Origin: Cryptomeria japonica
Taxonomy: Eukaryota; Streptophyta; Pinopsida; Cupressales; Cupressaceae
Length of the DNA stretch: 64,000 nucleotides
Direction of reading: 5' to 3'
NCBI RefSeq assembly: GCF_030272615.1
Contig: NC_081406.1
Coordinates: 264,645,192 to 264,709,191, forward strand
The notes beneath the pieces are model-generated. The model saw only the letters and a list, made by a program, of their open reading frames with translations, did no database searches and was not told the DNA's origin. Shown piece after piece: positions 36,683 to 50,514 of the stretch. Numbering within the stretch: position 1 is the first letter of the stretch; every line of letters starts with the position of its first letter. The position numbers were made by a program, and so were the translations under genes.

Positions 36683-38765
36683 AACTGCGAAAAGCAGAAA
36701 CCCCCCTTTGAAACCTCAGAGGTTTTTTCCAGGGTCCGGGAGGCATCTGGGGCAATGGAAGAACAGTTTTGCTCCTTTGGAAGAACAATTCATAGACACA
36801 CACTTGGAGAATGGTCTAAATGCCCTAATCCCTAAAGCTACAGGGGCTAACCTAACTTCTTTAAAGCTCAATAATATCAGCAGACGAGCCCTGGGGGCAT
36901 TGTCCGACCAGCTACCTTTTTCAGAAGCCCCCTCAGCTTCTTCAGCAAAGAACTCTCTGCCTTATCCTATGAGTAGGGAAAGGTCGCCCTGTATAAATCA
37001 GAAATCCACTTTTGCTCAGAATAAGCATGTGCCCCTCTTTCTCTCAAGAGATAGATCAACTGTGGGTTGCCCTTACAAAAAAAGTTCTCTTGTCTTACGG
37101 CCCGTGACTCTGTCAAAGTTCTAGGGAAACATGGCTTCAGAGGCTAACAGAACCACACTTGGGGTCAGGAAACCCTCTTCATTTAAGCCAGTTTCTATTA
37201 CCAGAATAGGGGAGGAGATCTTTCCCAAGTATGGCCCTTCTAACTTTCAGAAGCCGCCGGTCTTCAATATAGATAATATTATGATTATAAGTAATAATCA
37301 TACTGAGGAATTATGGGATTGTTACAACGCTCGTGGGCTCTTTGGTAAATGGTTCGGTTATGGCGTCTCGTCCTCAGAGATTCAACAATGGCTGAAATCC
37401 CTCACGAGGAACCAGATAAGTATCATGAACTTAGAAAATGATTTTTTATTTATCAATTGCAACATGGCGGATCTTAAAGAAAATCTACTTAAAAATAATC
37501 TAAGATTTTTTAAGGGTTACTGTTTTAAATTTTTCAATTGGAAACCTAATTTCTCCCCTAAAGATGTCGAGAAAATTAGGGTTCCAAAGTGGATTCGACT
37601 CCCTAACATGCTGGTTGAATTAATCCATAAAGAGATCCTTAAAAAACTAGGAGAATTTTTAGGAGGCTTCGAGGGTCTGGAAGATAACTACCTGGAATCC
37701 TCGGATATCAATATTTTAGCTAATATAGAGATAGGTAAATCAACATTTGTTCCCATTAAAATTATTACAAATCACTCAATCTATGAAATCAAGCTAGAGA
37801 TCAATGCGAATGATTTCATTCCTAAGACTTGCTTCTCCTCTGATTATGGGTCAAAAATAACATGCATTAAAGCTCCAAAGGGGGAGGTTTTGGACATTAA
37901 ATTCAACCCTAAGGGAGGTTTCATGTTAAATAGACAAAATTTGGGATCAGTGGTTTCAAATAACACATTGAGGTTATTAGAATGCAAGGGAAAAGAAACT
38001 TCACTCAAAGATCCTGTAGTGGAAATTAGGAGGAGAAACCCTGTGAACGAATAGAGTCTCTCGTCGATCCTTATACCTACAGCCAACAAAATTATTAATG
38101 ACCTAAACACGACAGACGTATCTAAAGGCCCCCTTATTCTGGAAACCACCCCCAGTCACCAGGAAGCTCTATCAGCTCATATTATGAATACTTTGGGGGA
38201 GAATGACTCTCCAAGCGATCTGCCCCTAAATTTAGAAAATAGGGATAAAAACAAAAAGAAAAAAGAAAAGAAGAAGAAAAAGAACAAAAAAAGAAAAGAT
38301 AGAAACAAAAAATGAAAGAATAAAAAGGAAAAAAATCAATTAACAGACGAGAGCACCATCATGAAGGATGATGATAATAGAAGAGCCCTTGAAGATAAGT
38401 GCATACTTGATTATGTGGGCAACTCTGTTACAGATGATCTTATGGAGCTATTTATTAATGAAATCATTGATGAGGAAGAACTTGCACTACAGAAATCTCT
38501 GCTAGCCAGAGAATTGTGTACGCCCTTTTCTGAGGTTATGATCACTCCTTCCTCTGGTGATGCGGCAATTGATATCGGGGACAGCCTGGGAATAGCTAAC
38601 ACTATTGAGCATTGTTCCCCCCCTAACTTTACCACCGACCATAAGAAGAGGGGTAGGAAAACTATGACTGAATTACTCTCTCGGGCTGGGTGTGCAATTG
38701 GCCAGACTAAAATCACTAATATTTTTGAGGCAGGGAAGGGGAAGATCCTTCCCAATGAACCATGA
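36683..38765 (+). pseudogene. LINE ORF1 (nucleic-acid-binding protein)
   Basis: Plant L1 ORF1 normally encodes an RNA-binding chaperone with a DUF4283-type fold. One frame is kept from 36666 to 38765, with stops at 37122-37124, 38052-38054 and about 38313. The piece from ATG 37131 (MASEANRTTL) has a DUF4283-like segment: GLFGKWFGYGVSS, FLFINC, FFKGYCFKFFNW, then IRVPKWIRLPNMLVEL. A low-complexity Lys-rich tract lies at 38245-38330. A C-terminal acidic part follows, ending KKRGRKTMTELLSRAG. The true start is unclear: 36666 would lie before the proposed target duplication, so 37131 is more likely. Confidence 0.72.
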
Positions 38766-41700
38766 AACTCCTTACATGGGATGTTAGGGGCATGAATGTC
38801 CCTAACAAACAGTGTATCATAAAACAATCCATTGCCAAATACAATCCAGAATTATTCTTAATACAAGAAACCAAACTTAATAGTAGTGAATTAACAAACT
38901 TAAAGAAAAAATTAGGTATCAGAGAACTTGAAGGGCAATCTGCCTCTGGAGCATCTGGTGGACTAGCCATCATTTGGGATCCGAGGCTAGTCTCCTTCAG
39001 CATAATAAGTAAGACCCCGAACTGGATGTGTGGTAGAGTTGTGAGCCTCAAAAGCAACTTAAATTTCACATTAATTAATGTTTATGGTCCTACACAAACA
39101 CATGCAAAAAAGGGAGTCTGGGAGGAAATTGAGAATTTCCTTCTTAATGAATGTGATCAAACATGCCTCATTGGTGGAGATTTCAATGCAATTCTGGACC
39201 CTAAGGAAAAATGGGGGGGTATCAACAAGATGATTCAAACATGCTTAGACTTCAGGAACTGGATGAATAATTGCAACTTGTTAGATTTAACGGCCAAATG
39301 TGAGGCCTTTACCTAGAATAACAGAAGATGAGGTTTCTGCAATATTGCAGAAAAAGTAGATAGATTTTTTCTATTTGGTAATCTGTCACAATCCTTTGAT
39401 ACTAGTGTCCTTCCCATCTCCGGATCATACCATTTCCCAGTCCAATTAACTATAATAGAAGCTCTTAAATAGACTAAAACCCCCTTTCACTTTGAAAAAA
39501 TGTGGCTCAGAGATAAAAATCTATTACAACTCATTGAAAAATGGTGGAACAACACCAATGTCATTGGCTCCAAAACCTTCAAAAAAATAACTAAACTTAA
39601 GAAGATCAAGCAACAATTAACAAGGTGGAACAGAGAGCACTTTGGAAATATCTTTTCACAAAAAATAGAGATTGAAAAGGAGATGGAGATTATTAATGAG
39701 GAAGTGATAAAGTATGGGATGAATGACCTCTTATATCAGCAGGAAAAAAGCAATCTGGCTCGTTATGAGGAGATTTTAGCTCGTGAAGAGATCTTCTGGA
39801 AATAGAAATCTAGGGATAACTCGCTTGATGTCGGTGATAGAAACACGAGTTTCTTTCACAATAGCACTAAACATCATAGAGCATTAAACAGGATCAACAA
39901 AATCAAATTGGCATCAGGGGACTTTACTGACAACCTGGAAATCATTGCTAAAACTGTTGTGGGGTATTTTGAGACTATCCTTAATAATTGGGAGGGCTCT
40001 AAATGGACAGAGGAGAGTGATTTCTTAAGAAATATTCTGAAATTAATATCAGAAGAAAACAATTTAATGCTCAACAAAAAATCAACAAAAGAAGAAGTTG
40101 AATTAGCCTTATTTCAAATGGGTCCAGACAAGGCCCCTGGCCCCGATGGGTTCCCGGCTCACTTCTATCAAAAATGTTGGAGCTTCATGGGTGGGGAAAT
40201 CACTGAGGCCTTAGAGGGGATGAGAAACTCTGGAAAAATCCTCAGAGAACTTAATAATACCTTCATTACCCTTATCCCCAAGAAGGAGGTCATGGAAAGT
40301 TTTGAGGACTTCCGCCCAATAGCTTTATGTAATACTCTATATAAATTACTCACTAAAACAATGGCAAATAGATTACTAACCCTCCTCCCCATTATTATCA
40401 GTGAGGAACAGACAGGATTTGTGCCAAATAGATCCATTTATGATGGTATAAGCATTGCCCAGGAGGCTATTCACTCAATACAAAACAGCAAATCTCCGAG
40501 CATGCTGATAAAACTTGACATCAAGAAAGCATATGACAAAGTGGATTGGCACTTTCTATGTAAATGTTTGGATGCTTTCGGGTTTAATAAGCAATGGATC
40601 AATTTAGTATTTGAATGTATCTCAACTCCAAGGATATCAATCCTTGTCAATGGGGCCTCAGAGGGCTTCTTCGAAATTTCCAGAGGCCTCAGACAAGGGG
40701 ACCCCCTCTCCCCCTTCCTCTTCATTATAATGGTTGAATCTCTTGGGAGGTTGATCAATAGGGCCAGAGAAAAGGCTCTGCTCATTGGTATAAAAATCAC
40801 CTCTAACATGGATCCTATCACCCATCAGCAATTTGTGGATGACACCATGTTGTTTGGATCAAGTAGCCATATGGAGGCTTATGGAATTAAAAAAATTCTG
40901 AATAACTACACTAATATCTCCGATCAAGAAATCAACACTATTAAGTCTAATATAACTTTCTTTAACACAAACAAAGAACTTCGGACAAACATTCTAAAAA
41001 TCCTTAAATTTAATGAAGGAGAATTGCCTTGTAAATATTTGGGTCTCCCTTTAGACAAAGGTACTAGATCCTCTAGTCTCTGGAACCAGGTTGTGACCAA
41101 GATTACAAATAGAATATCCTCTTGGAAAGGCAAATGGCTTTCATCTGCTGGAAAGGCCACTTTGATCAAGGTGGTCCTCTCAGCCATGCCTATTTATCAA
41201 TTGTCATGTATGGACCTACTCGCTTCCAAGAGGAAGGAAATAACTAGTCATATCATGACCTTTTTTTGGCAAGGTTCAGAAGATAAAGCCAAACTTCCGC
41301 TGATTGCCTGGGACAAGATTTGCTTGCCCAAGGAAATGGGTGGTTTAGGCATCAAAGACCTTCTTATTCAGAGCAAAGCGTTAGGGGCCAAGTTAGTATG
41401 GTGAATGTTTTCTAACCCCAATGCTAAATGGGCCCGTACCCTTTTCAACAAGTATTTGCACAACCCAGACCCAATAAGCATCTTCAAAACTGCCCACCCT
41501 CCTAAGGGTTCTAGAATTTGGAACTTTATGCTAGATTGTAGAAGCATCATTTCTGATAAATTAACTTGGTCCATTGGCAATGGACAGGATGCCCTGTTTT
41601 GGAGAGACTCCTGGGGTGCTTTCCCTCCCCTCATCACTCTTCATAACCTAAAGTCAATTATTCCCACCCTGGAAGGACTGTGGGGATCTCATGTAAAATA

Positions 41701-42967
41701 CTACATTGAAGAATTTAGCATTGGACATTTGAAAAAATGGAGATGGAAATCGGTAATGCTTCCTGATATTCTGACCATGGAAAGTTCCTCCTTATCCCAA
41801 ATTCTGCCCTCAAGAAATATTGCCCTGACTCATGATTCTGACAAATTGATATGGGCTGGCTCTAAAAAGGGAAGATATGAATCGAAGGAGGGATACAAAC
41901 ATATTCTTAACAAAAATCATATCCCTCACTCCAACCTACCTTTATCGTTATGTTGGGATAAAAGGTGCCTTCTGAAAGCAGGTCTATTTGCTTGGCTGGC
42001 TATTCAAAACCGAATCCTCACTTCTGAAACTTTTAAGAAATTTGGATATGAAGGGCCAAGTAGATGCCCTTTATGTGAAAAGGCAGAAGAATCTTCTAAT
42101 CATCTTCTGGTGACCTGTGATTATGCTCATATTTGTTGGGGTTGGTTAAGAAAATAGTTGATTTGGTATTCGCCCATCCCTAATAGCATTTTGGATCTTT
42201 TTTATGCCTAGCCAATCAGGAATATTGGCAACATGTTTGAACATTTATGGATCATAACCCCATCTATCATGATTTGGGAAATATGGAAAGAGAGAAATAG
42301 GAGGATTTTCAAAAATAGCAAAATGCAATGGAATCAACTGGTCAATAAAATTGAAGCCTCAGTAGTTGAATTAGTAAATAACCAAACCCTAAATCTCCAG
42401 AGAGACATCAATATGTCTTACTGGGATGAAAAAATGAGACTCAGATGGAAAGGCCTAATAATCCCTCCCTTCATGGGCAGGGGTTCCCTAGCAAATGAGC
42501 TATCTCGTAAGAATTGTAAATGGGTCCCTCCTATCATGGGATGGTTTACATTGAACTTTGATGGTGCCTCGCGGGGTAACCCTAGACGGGCGGGTCTAGG
42601 CTGTAGCATCCACAATTCAAATGGGGAAGAGGTGGCCTTCATGGCTCTACCCTGTGGTTCTAGTACCAATAATATGGCCGAAATGCAAGCATTGGATGCA
42701 GGGATTAACTTAAGCATTTTACTCAATATTAAGATGATTGTCATAGAAGGGGATTCAGCTATTATCATCAATGCCCTCAAAAAGGGGTCTATGCCTGACT
42801 CGAAACTTAATGCCTCTTTGGAAAAAATCCTGATAAACATGAAAACATTTGATAGGACCATCTTTAACCACATTTATAGGGAGGGCAATAGGAGAGCTAA
42901 CTTCCTTGCCAATTTGGGAGCAGACGGTAAGACATTGACTCATGTTGTTCCCAAAATCAACCCTTAA
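38762..42967 (+). pseudogene. LINE ORF2: APE endonuclease, RT, zinc finger, RNase H
   Basis: A single frame of 1401 codons with seven internal stops (39314, 39329, 39470, 39803, 41402, 42155, 42209) and no frameshift. The APE endonuclease is at residues 1-235: LLTWDVRGMN, LIQETKL, IGGDFNAILD; the usual SDH near the end reads SYHFPV, so the catalytic Asp is lost. RT is at about residues 430-690: DKAPGPDGFP, FRPIALCN, KLDIKKAYDKVDW, RGLRQGDPLSP, and FVDD in place of the common FADD. A zinc-finger segment (CPLCEKAEESSNHLLVTC) precedes a C-terminal RNase H (FDGASRGNP, AEMQALDAG, EGDSAI). Five or so of the stops fall where related proteins have Trp. Confidence 0.95.
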
Positions 42968-44235
42968 ACAATAAGTTGTTATAACAGATGTCTCTGTATA
43001 TAAACCTCTATAACTAAACCGAATCTTCAAAACTCTCCTATTTCTGCCTCATTTCATATAGAATCACTAATACTTCAGATACATAATTAAAACCCTATAT
43101 TCTTGTATCCATACACAATTATCACCTTAAACATGCTTATACATAACTATATACATTTACAAATATATATATAGGTATATACATATACATAAGAATATAT
43201 GTATATATACATATTGATATATAACACATATATATCAGTATATATATATATATATACACTTTTCGGACATATATATATAGATATACATATATATATAAAT
43301 TCGTATACTGGTATAAAATCTATTCACTACACAGTGAATCAAGTAATCCATCTAAAAATCATGCATTGGGTATATAAAGATACCTATGTGTAAATATAAG
43401 GGGAAGGTTATGTATATACATAGGTATCTATATAATCCATCCATTTAAAAACAAATATATTCACCACCTTTATAAACTTAAATATCCAAAATTAGGAATA
43501 AAACCAAACCCGGCCAATTATAAAGATTTCCTCAAATATCTTCAGACAATCATATAACAATGAAGAGACTTTAGATTTTTTTTTAAAATAAAAGGAAAAA
43601 GAAGAAGGGAAAAAAACTCTTATCAGATAATAATTGAGATCATCACCCAAAGCAAATAGCAATAATTAATCTGATCTCTATCTTTGCCACAATAAATAAC
43701 AAAGATAGTATCAGTAACCACTGATGATTATGGCCCTGCATTTGACTTCTAGAAGATCTCTGTCGCGAGAATAATCGGTCCATAACTTAAAATGCGGCCG
43801 ATCATTATTGGGGCGGGTGGGGTACCCTAGATTAAGGATCAATCAACCCAAAATTATGAATTAAATAATATTAAAATGTGGCAAGATCCCCCTGTTGTCT
43901 TAATAATTATGAGCTATCAGAGATCTTGATTGTAGAGTATGCGATTGCTTCTCTGTTCAAAATTATTTCGAGCTCCTCTTCATGATTTTACCTCTGTGGA
44001 TGTATCATTTTAGGTTATGTGTTTTTTTTTTTCGGAAACCAGTGAATTCCTTCCAAAATGGAGTTTTTGTAATTCATTTTTTCAGATTATGATTCTCTGG
44101 AGAGTTTAAAACACTCAGCCTCCAGCCTTAGCTTAAGGTCTATCAAGTGGATAATCCACTATTTTCCTACGAACCCATGTGGTGATTCTTTAGATAATGG
44201 ACACCCCAATCAAACTATGTAGTTCAAAGTGACAA
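42968..44235. other. LINE 3' untranslated region and following spacer
   Basis: AT-rich, with a TA-rich microsatellite-like block at 43150-43300 and the A-rich tail near 43569-43620. Downstream (43730-43830) is a short GC-richer stretch, then spacer. No gene was seen. Confidence 0.6.
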
Positions 44236-44772
44236 ATGGCCTTTGAAGGGGCCATCACTCAGGATCGCCTTAAGCGCATTATGCATCTCCCTCACACCTT
44301 AGTAATTGATGCTATGGAGAACATCTTAGGCCCTGATTTCCTCACTAATTCGGATAGAACCAGGGCCAATACGGACGTGGCCACCATGTTTCTTGCTGTC
44401 ACTATGAGTTATACCAAAAGCCGTGAAGATACCAGTGCTCTGTGCAGAGAGGTCTTCGATGCCTCTATTCTGGGTGACCTTGAGAGGGTTATAGTTAATA
44501 TTGACAATGAAGGGACTATTCCGAGGCCAAGGAATTATGAGATTCTCATTCGGAATAACAGGCCAGTGCCTCGCTTCCCCATTATATCCATGGATGGAGA
44601 GCCAGTATCCGTGGAAAGGACTGAGGTAATTAGCCATAATGTTAATTTCTTGCTTTTCTTATTCCATGTGAGACTCCCTCCTAAGCCGACATGGTTTGAA
44701 GACTACCTCAGAGATGAGGGTTTGGTTCTGGAGGAGGATAGGGCTTCGTCTCCATCCTCCAGGGAGGATTGA
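44236..44772 (+). CDS. 178-codon ORF of unknown function between LINE and (TA)n
   Basis: An uninterrupted frame from ATG 44236 to TGA 44772 that is less AT-rich than its surroundings. The predicted protein is mostly helical and acidic at the C-terminus (LEEDRASSPSSRED), with no signal peptide, membrane segment or motif that I recognise. It contains HLPHTLVIDAMENILG and a MFLAVTMSYTKSREDTSALC stretch. It lies 1.3 kb after the LINE ORF2 stop and 1.2 kb before a LINE-like 3' end. It may be an extra ORF of a LINE family with a long 3' region, a piece of another element, or a host gene fragment. The intact frame beside a broken LINE is notable. Confidence 0.5.
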   Translation: MAFEGAITQDRLKRIMHLPHTLVIDAMENILGPDFLTNSDRTRANTDVATMFLAVTMSYTKSREDTSALCREVFDASILGDLERVIVNIDNEGTIPRPRNYEILIRNNRPVPRFPIISMDGEPVSVERTEVISHNVNFLLFLFHVRLPPKPTWFEDYLRDEGLVLEEDRASSPSSRED

Positions 44773-45958
44773 AGTGACTCTGCTTCCAGGGGGAGCATGC
44801 TTCCTTTTTTTGATATAGCACTACAAAGGCTGGTTTATATGTGGACTTAAAGTAAAATTACAATTATAGTTATCTGTATTATGTTTGAGATAGCAAACAG
44901 TATAGTAGTTTTAACAAACAAACTTAAGCATCATATAAAAAAAACTAAATTAGTATGATATTTTATAAATTATTGTTACCAAAGGAACATGAAGGAATAG
45001 CTACTATATAGATATACATCACAATCTTGCTATTAAAACAGTTAAATAGATATTCTAGATAGCATACTACTTCGGGTATCCACTTTGATTTATTTCGAGG
45101 GACATCTGCTGGAGTTTTAATGCCATCTATTGATGTTTTCTATATTATGATGTCGCTATGTCAATTTTAGTTTGCTAACTTTATGTGGCTACCATGCAAA
45201 CTGTGAACTCCTTATGCTATAAAACTTTAGGGCAAGGGAGGATGGATTATATGAATCTCCCCTCTCCCACTCTTTTTGTTGTAGCCTGGATTTTACCCTT
45301 ACTAAGGATAATGTCTAGGAGCATAAACAAGAGTCAGAGGACTGAGGTTTTATGGCAGGCAAGATCTCTAGGCAATTTTGTTCTATCCTAAGCATATTTG
45401 GTAATGAAAATTTTGTATCTAACACTTACTATTTTCTAAAAGTTTAGGAGATATGTATTCTTTGGAAATAATTTAAGGTTTTATCAGGCAATAAACTATC
45501 GACTGATACAAATGGCAAGATAATACTAACATAATTGTCAAGCGGTGGAATAACTGACATTGTAGGTCGAACAGGTTGTTACTAACAAATTTGTCGAGTG
45601 TTTGAACAACTATTATTGCAGGCTACCAAGTGATCATGGGAAATCTTGGAGCAACTCTGAATCACTATAGAACAACTTCAGCATTAAACACGATAGGGAG
45701 CATTTGGCTACTGAAAACATTTCTTTTGGGCTTGTAAGGGAAGGAAATATTAAAAACCTTCCCACCTGATGACCCTGGCCCAAGGGTTTTTTTCATGTAT
45801 CAAAACTGGAATTTATCTAGAAATATGCTGGACTTTGGTCCCGGGCTAGGCCGGAGGTTTTCTCGACTCCATTCTTTCCTACCGGCGCCCGCATGAGTGG
45901 AGTTATGTATAATTTCATAAATGAATAATAAAATATCTGGCTTCGGCCTTTTACCGAT

Positions 45959-46005
<47 letters not shown>
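44773..46005 (+). mobile_element. LINE-like 3' end with (TA)n tail
   Basis: The stretch 45760-45960 (ggccggaggttttctcgact, ggcgcccgcatgagtgg, then aataataaaatatctggctt) has the look of a plant L1 3' terminus: a GC-rich block, polyadenylation-type AATAAA and a simple-repeat tail at 45961-46005. It could be the true end of the LINE above or of a second, 5'-truncated copy. No target duplication was found for this end. Confidence 0.5.
45961..46005. repeat. (TA)n microsatellite
   Basis: Uninterrupted alternating AT run of 44-45 bp. Confidence 0.92.
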
Positions 46006-47628
<1,623 letters not shown>

Positions 47629-47695
47629 AAGCAAAGCAAAAAGAACAACATTAACCATTTTTTCTCCTTATGCTCCCTTATCATCTTGATGATGG

Positions 47696-48208
47696 ATCAC
47701 TGAAAGGAAATACAAGAGCAAGGAGAGAAAAACAAAATCCAAGTTTATTGATGAAGTAAATGTTACCAAGAGAAATTCAAAAACCTTGGAGTTATCACCC
47801 AAATGTGAAGAAGGAGGCACAAGAAATTTTGAAAGGGGAAAAGAAAAGAAAAGAAAAACCCCTTATGTTATTATGAATGAGGCAATGTCTAAAATGAGAG
47901 AGGGAGAGTAGGAGAAAGAAGTTGTTTACAATAATGTCATAAAGAAGAAGTGAGAGAGGAGACATATCTTAAATAGAGATGAGAAGAGGAGTTACAAAGT
48001 AACTGCCAAATCTATGAATGCCACCATTCATAAAATGTGTGTGTCATGTGTCCACATCCTCTTAAGGAGGAAATCTAAAATTCCTTAATAAAGGAAAATA
48101 AAGAAATGACATGTCCTCACACATGTACAAGAGGACAAATTACATGTAGGGATTCCAAAGGAATATCCCAAATTAAATACAACCAAGTAAAGATTAACTA
48201 TTCTAACA
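47696..48208 (-). repeat. 3' LTR of a truncated Copia element (E)
   Basis: On the minus strand it starts TGTTAGAATAG at 48208 and ends CTTTCA at 47701, 508 bp long, with the polypurine tract immediately upstream (minus TTAAAGGGGGG, 48209-48219). The five bases left of it (ATCAC) would be one copy of the target duplication. The 5' half of the element is not in the neighbourhood because the body is cut at 48832. Confidence 0.82.
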
Positions 48209-48219
48209 CCCCCCTTTAA

Positions 48220-48831
48220 GCTTTACTTGGGGAGTTTACATCAAACCCTTTAATCGGTTGCAAACCAAGATTTTTACAACAAAATTGGAACTTCTCTTTA
48301 CAAAGTGGTTTGGTCAAAATATCCGCAACTTGGTCTTCCCCCTTGCAATAGAGGGGTGAAACTTGCTTGTCTTCAATTTGTTCTCTAATAAATTGTTGTT
48401 GGAGAGCAATGTGTTTTTTCCTTGCATGGAAAACTGGATTTTTAGCCAAGGCAATGGCACTTTGGTTGTCACAATACAATTGAGTTGGTTCGTGTTGAGG
48501 TAGACCCAAATCTTCTAGTAGTCTTCTAAGCCACAAGGCTTCTTTGGAAGCATTAGTGCATCCTTTGTACTCAAATTCAATGGATCCAAGAGAGGTAGAT
48601 TGTTGTTTTTTACTATTCCAAGAGATTTCTCCTGAACCAACAAAAAAACAATAACCACAAGTAGATTTCCCATCATTGGGATCTCCACCTAGATTGGAAT
48701 CAGTAAAACCATTTAAAGTAAAATCAGAATTTGCATCATAAAACAAACCTACATTAATAGTTCCTTTAATATATCTTAAAATTCTTGTAGCAACTTTAAA
48801 GTGTGTTTGTTGAGGTTTAGACATGAATCTT
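48220..48831 (-). pseudogene. Copia E RNase H (C-terminal end of pol)
   Basis: A 202-codon open reading from 48824 to 48216 covering the Copia RNase H: RILRYIKGT, then GFTDSNLGGDPNDGKSTCGY (the usual GD-W is NLGGD), ISWNSKKQQS, SIEFEYKG, LYCDNQSAIALAKNPVFHARKKHI, and the tail QVADILTKPLCKEKF. It ends just before the polypurine tract. The Copia RFMSKP motif lies at the right edge, where the element is interrupted by the CACTA-like end at 48832. RT is absent. Confidence 0.92.
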
Positions 48832-49060
48832 CACTAATACATTTGGTCTACAATTCCGATGGAGAAGGTATATTGTGACCAAATTTGATTGTTTTTTTGA
48901 AAAAATGCCCGACTTCGTCGGAATTCTGACGGTAATCTTACATTTGGTTTCCACAGAGAAGGCATTAGAAATGAATTTTTTTTTTTTTTAAAGTGCCCGT
49001 GTTCATCGAAATTTCGATGGCAATGGGCATTACTTCAAAAAAAAAGAAAAAAGAGGGCAA
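48832..49060 (+). mobile_element. Left end of a CACTA (En/Spm-like) transposon
   Basis: Begins CACTAATAC exactly where the Copia RNase H is broken. Subterminal inverted motifs follow: aattccgatgg, cgtcggaattctgacgg, and catcgaaatttcgatgg near 49006. These are the kind of palindromic subterminal repeats that bind TNPA-type proteins in plant CACTA elements. The 3 bases before it (CTT) would be the target duplication. I could not find the matching right end in the window, so the extent to the right is unknown. Coding sequence of this class appears at 55.7-60.2 kb. Confidence 0.68.
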
Positions 49061-49139
49061 GTCATTTGTGCATTCAATCCTGCACAAGCTTCCGCGTCGA
49101 GCTCAACCCCTGGCAAGATCAAATGACACACTCACCATT

Positions 49140-49370
49140 CGAGGTAGAATCTTCACCTTCATTTTGGGTTTGGATAATATGAGGAATTGCTAAACTTCAC
49201 CTTCATTTCGGGTTCGCATAATATGAGGAATTGTTTAATCTTCACCTTCATTCATTGAATCTTCGCATTTACATAATATTTGCATGAGGAATTTCGGATT
49301 TGCATAATATTTGCATGAGGAATTTTGGATTTGCATAATGTTTGGATGAGGAATTTTGGAATTTCGGATT
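49140..49370. repeat. Tandem repeats of GGATTTGCATAATATTTG units
   Basis: Several imperfect copies of (ttcaccttcattt)cgggttcgcataatatgaggaatt and of ggatttgcataatatttgcatgaggaatt, with period roughly 30-45 bp, downstream of the CACTA end. Confidence 0.75.
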
Positions 49371-49429
49371 TGAATCTTTACCATGACAGGGGAAAGAGGT
49401 TACAATAGGTTTTCATAGAAGTCATCTCC

Positions 49430-50237
49430 TCTAGGCCCAAGGGCAGTATGCTTTGTAACCCTTTGCCCACATAGAACTATCACCATACCACTCTTGCAAG
49501 CCTACTTCCCTTCTACCATGGTTGGAAGTACTCAAAAAGTATGAAAGATTCTAGTATCAAACATATACTTAGCATAAAATAAATAAGCTGCGAAATTTCA
49601 CAAATTAGAGAGTGAACCCTGGTAACAGTAGACTAATTGGCAGTGAGACCTTGTGGTTTGATCGCGAGATGCTTCCCCAACAAGATCAGATCGATACTGG
49701 AGTGGGTAATAATGAAACCGCCAACAATTTATTTCTCAATGATTAGTGTGTAGAAGTATATTCATTAATCCAACATTCATTATATTATATACAAAGGAAT
49801 TCATACCAAATAGTATTAATTAATCAATCTGTTTTATATTCAGTGCCTTATCAAGTATTAAGTGCTTGGTTTGATGATCTTCTAACTGTTGGGAGTGTGC
49901 TACTTATATCTCTTCATCGGTTACACAAGTGGCGACCACTCAATAAGGGGTGATTGTTGGAGTGGTGCCATCCCCTCCTAAACCATGATGTCTCTCCTAA
50001 CAATTGGCATGCCTCTTCATATTATTACACACCCTTAATATGTTATCACTCTTAAATATTCACCATCGCTAGATATTAATGGTGAGGGTTGATATTTATT
50101 GTCTTTAATCCATATAAGCTTGACTATAGTAAATCAATGATTTTCTCCATGAAATTGTGAAGTCTTACCGTGTAGACAATTTCATCATTTGGACCTTCCG
50201 TGAAGAAATGTTAGTTGTTCAAATCGGGGGCTTCACA
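49430..50237 (-). mobile_element. Probable Gypsy 3' LTR and pol end
   Basis: On the minus strand the sequence right of 50237 reads LLEDKQIWEG and then GRTVKPP, similar to the C-terminal LEDK-EG block that precedes the 3' LTR in plant chromovirus Gypsy elements. The LTR would start TGTGAAGCCCCCG at 50237. The left boundary is only a guess. No partner LTR was found. Confidence 0.45.
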
Positions 50238-50413
50238 GTCCTCCCCTCCCAAATTTGCTTGTCCTCAAGCAACTTTAGGTTTAGATGATCAAATATATCA
50301 GCCCCCTCCAAAGGTTTGTAATATTAAGACAAGTTTTCTCTCATCAATTGTAATCATGAGACAAAATAAGGGCAAACTTTCCATATATTGTCTAGAAGCA
50401 TGCCACACATCTA

Positions 50414-50514
50414 TGACCTTAAACATAATGTTCTCTTTTGAATAAATCTTTGTTTCTTTTTAAGTGACCTTAAACGTAATGTTCTCTTTTGAATAAATTC
50501 TTGTTTCTTTTTAT
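50414..50514. repeat. 51-bp tandem duplication
   Basis: Copies start at 50414 and 50465 (tgaccttaaac(a/g)taatgttctc), with very few differences, indicating a recent duplication. Confidence 0.88.

Larger units (their letters stand above)
36673..43630 (+). mobile_element. L1-type LINE, nearly full length
   Basis: A plus-strand non-LTR retrotransposon with ORF1 (about 36666-38765) and ORF2 (38762-42967), overlapping by four bases (ATGA). An exact 10-bp direct repeat, TATCAGATAA, lies at 36673-36682 and 43621-43630. The second copy is preceded by an A-rich stretch (43569-43620), as expected for a LINE tail and target duplication. On that reading the element is 36683-43620, about 6.9 kb. An alternative 3' end at about 46005 is discussed under the downstream feature. 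There is no LTR. Confidence 0.85.
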
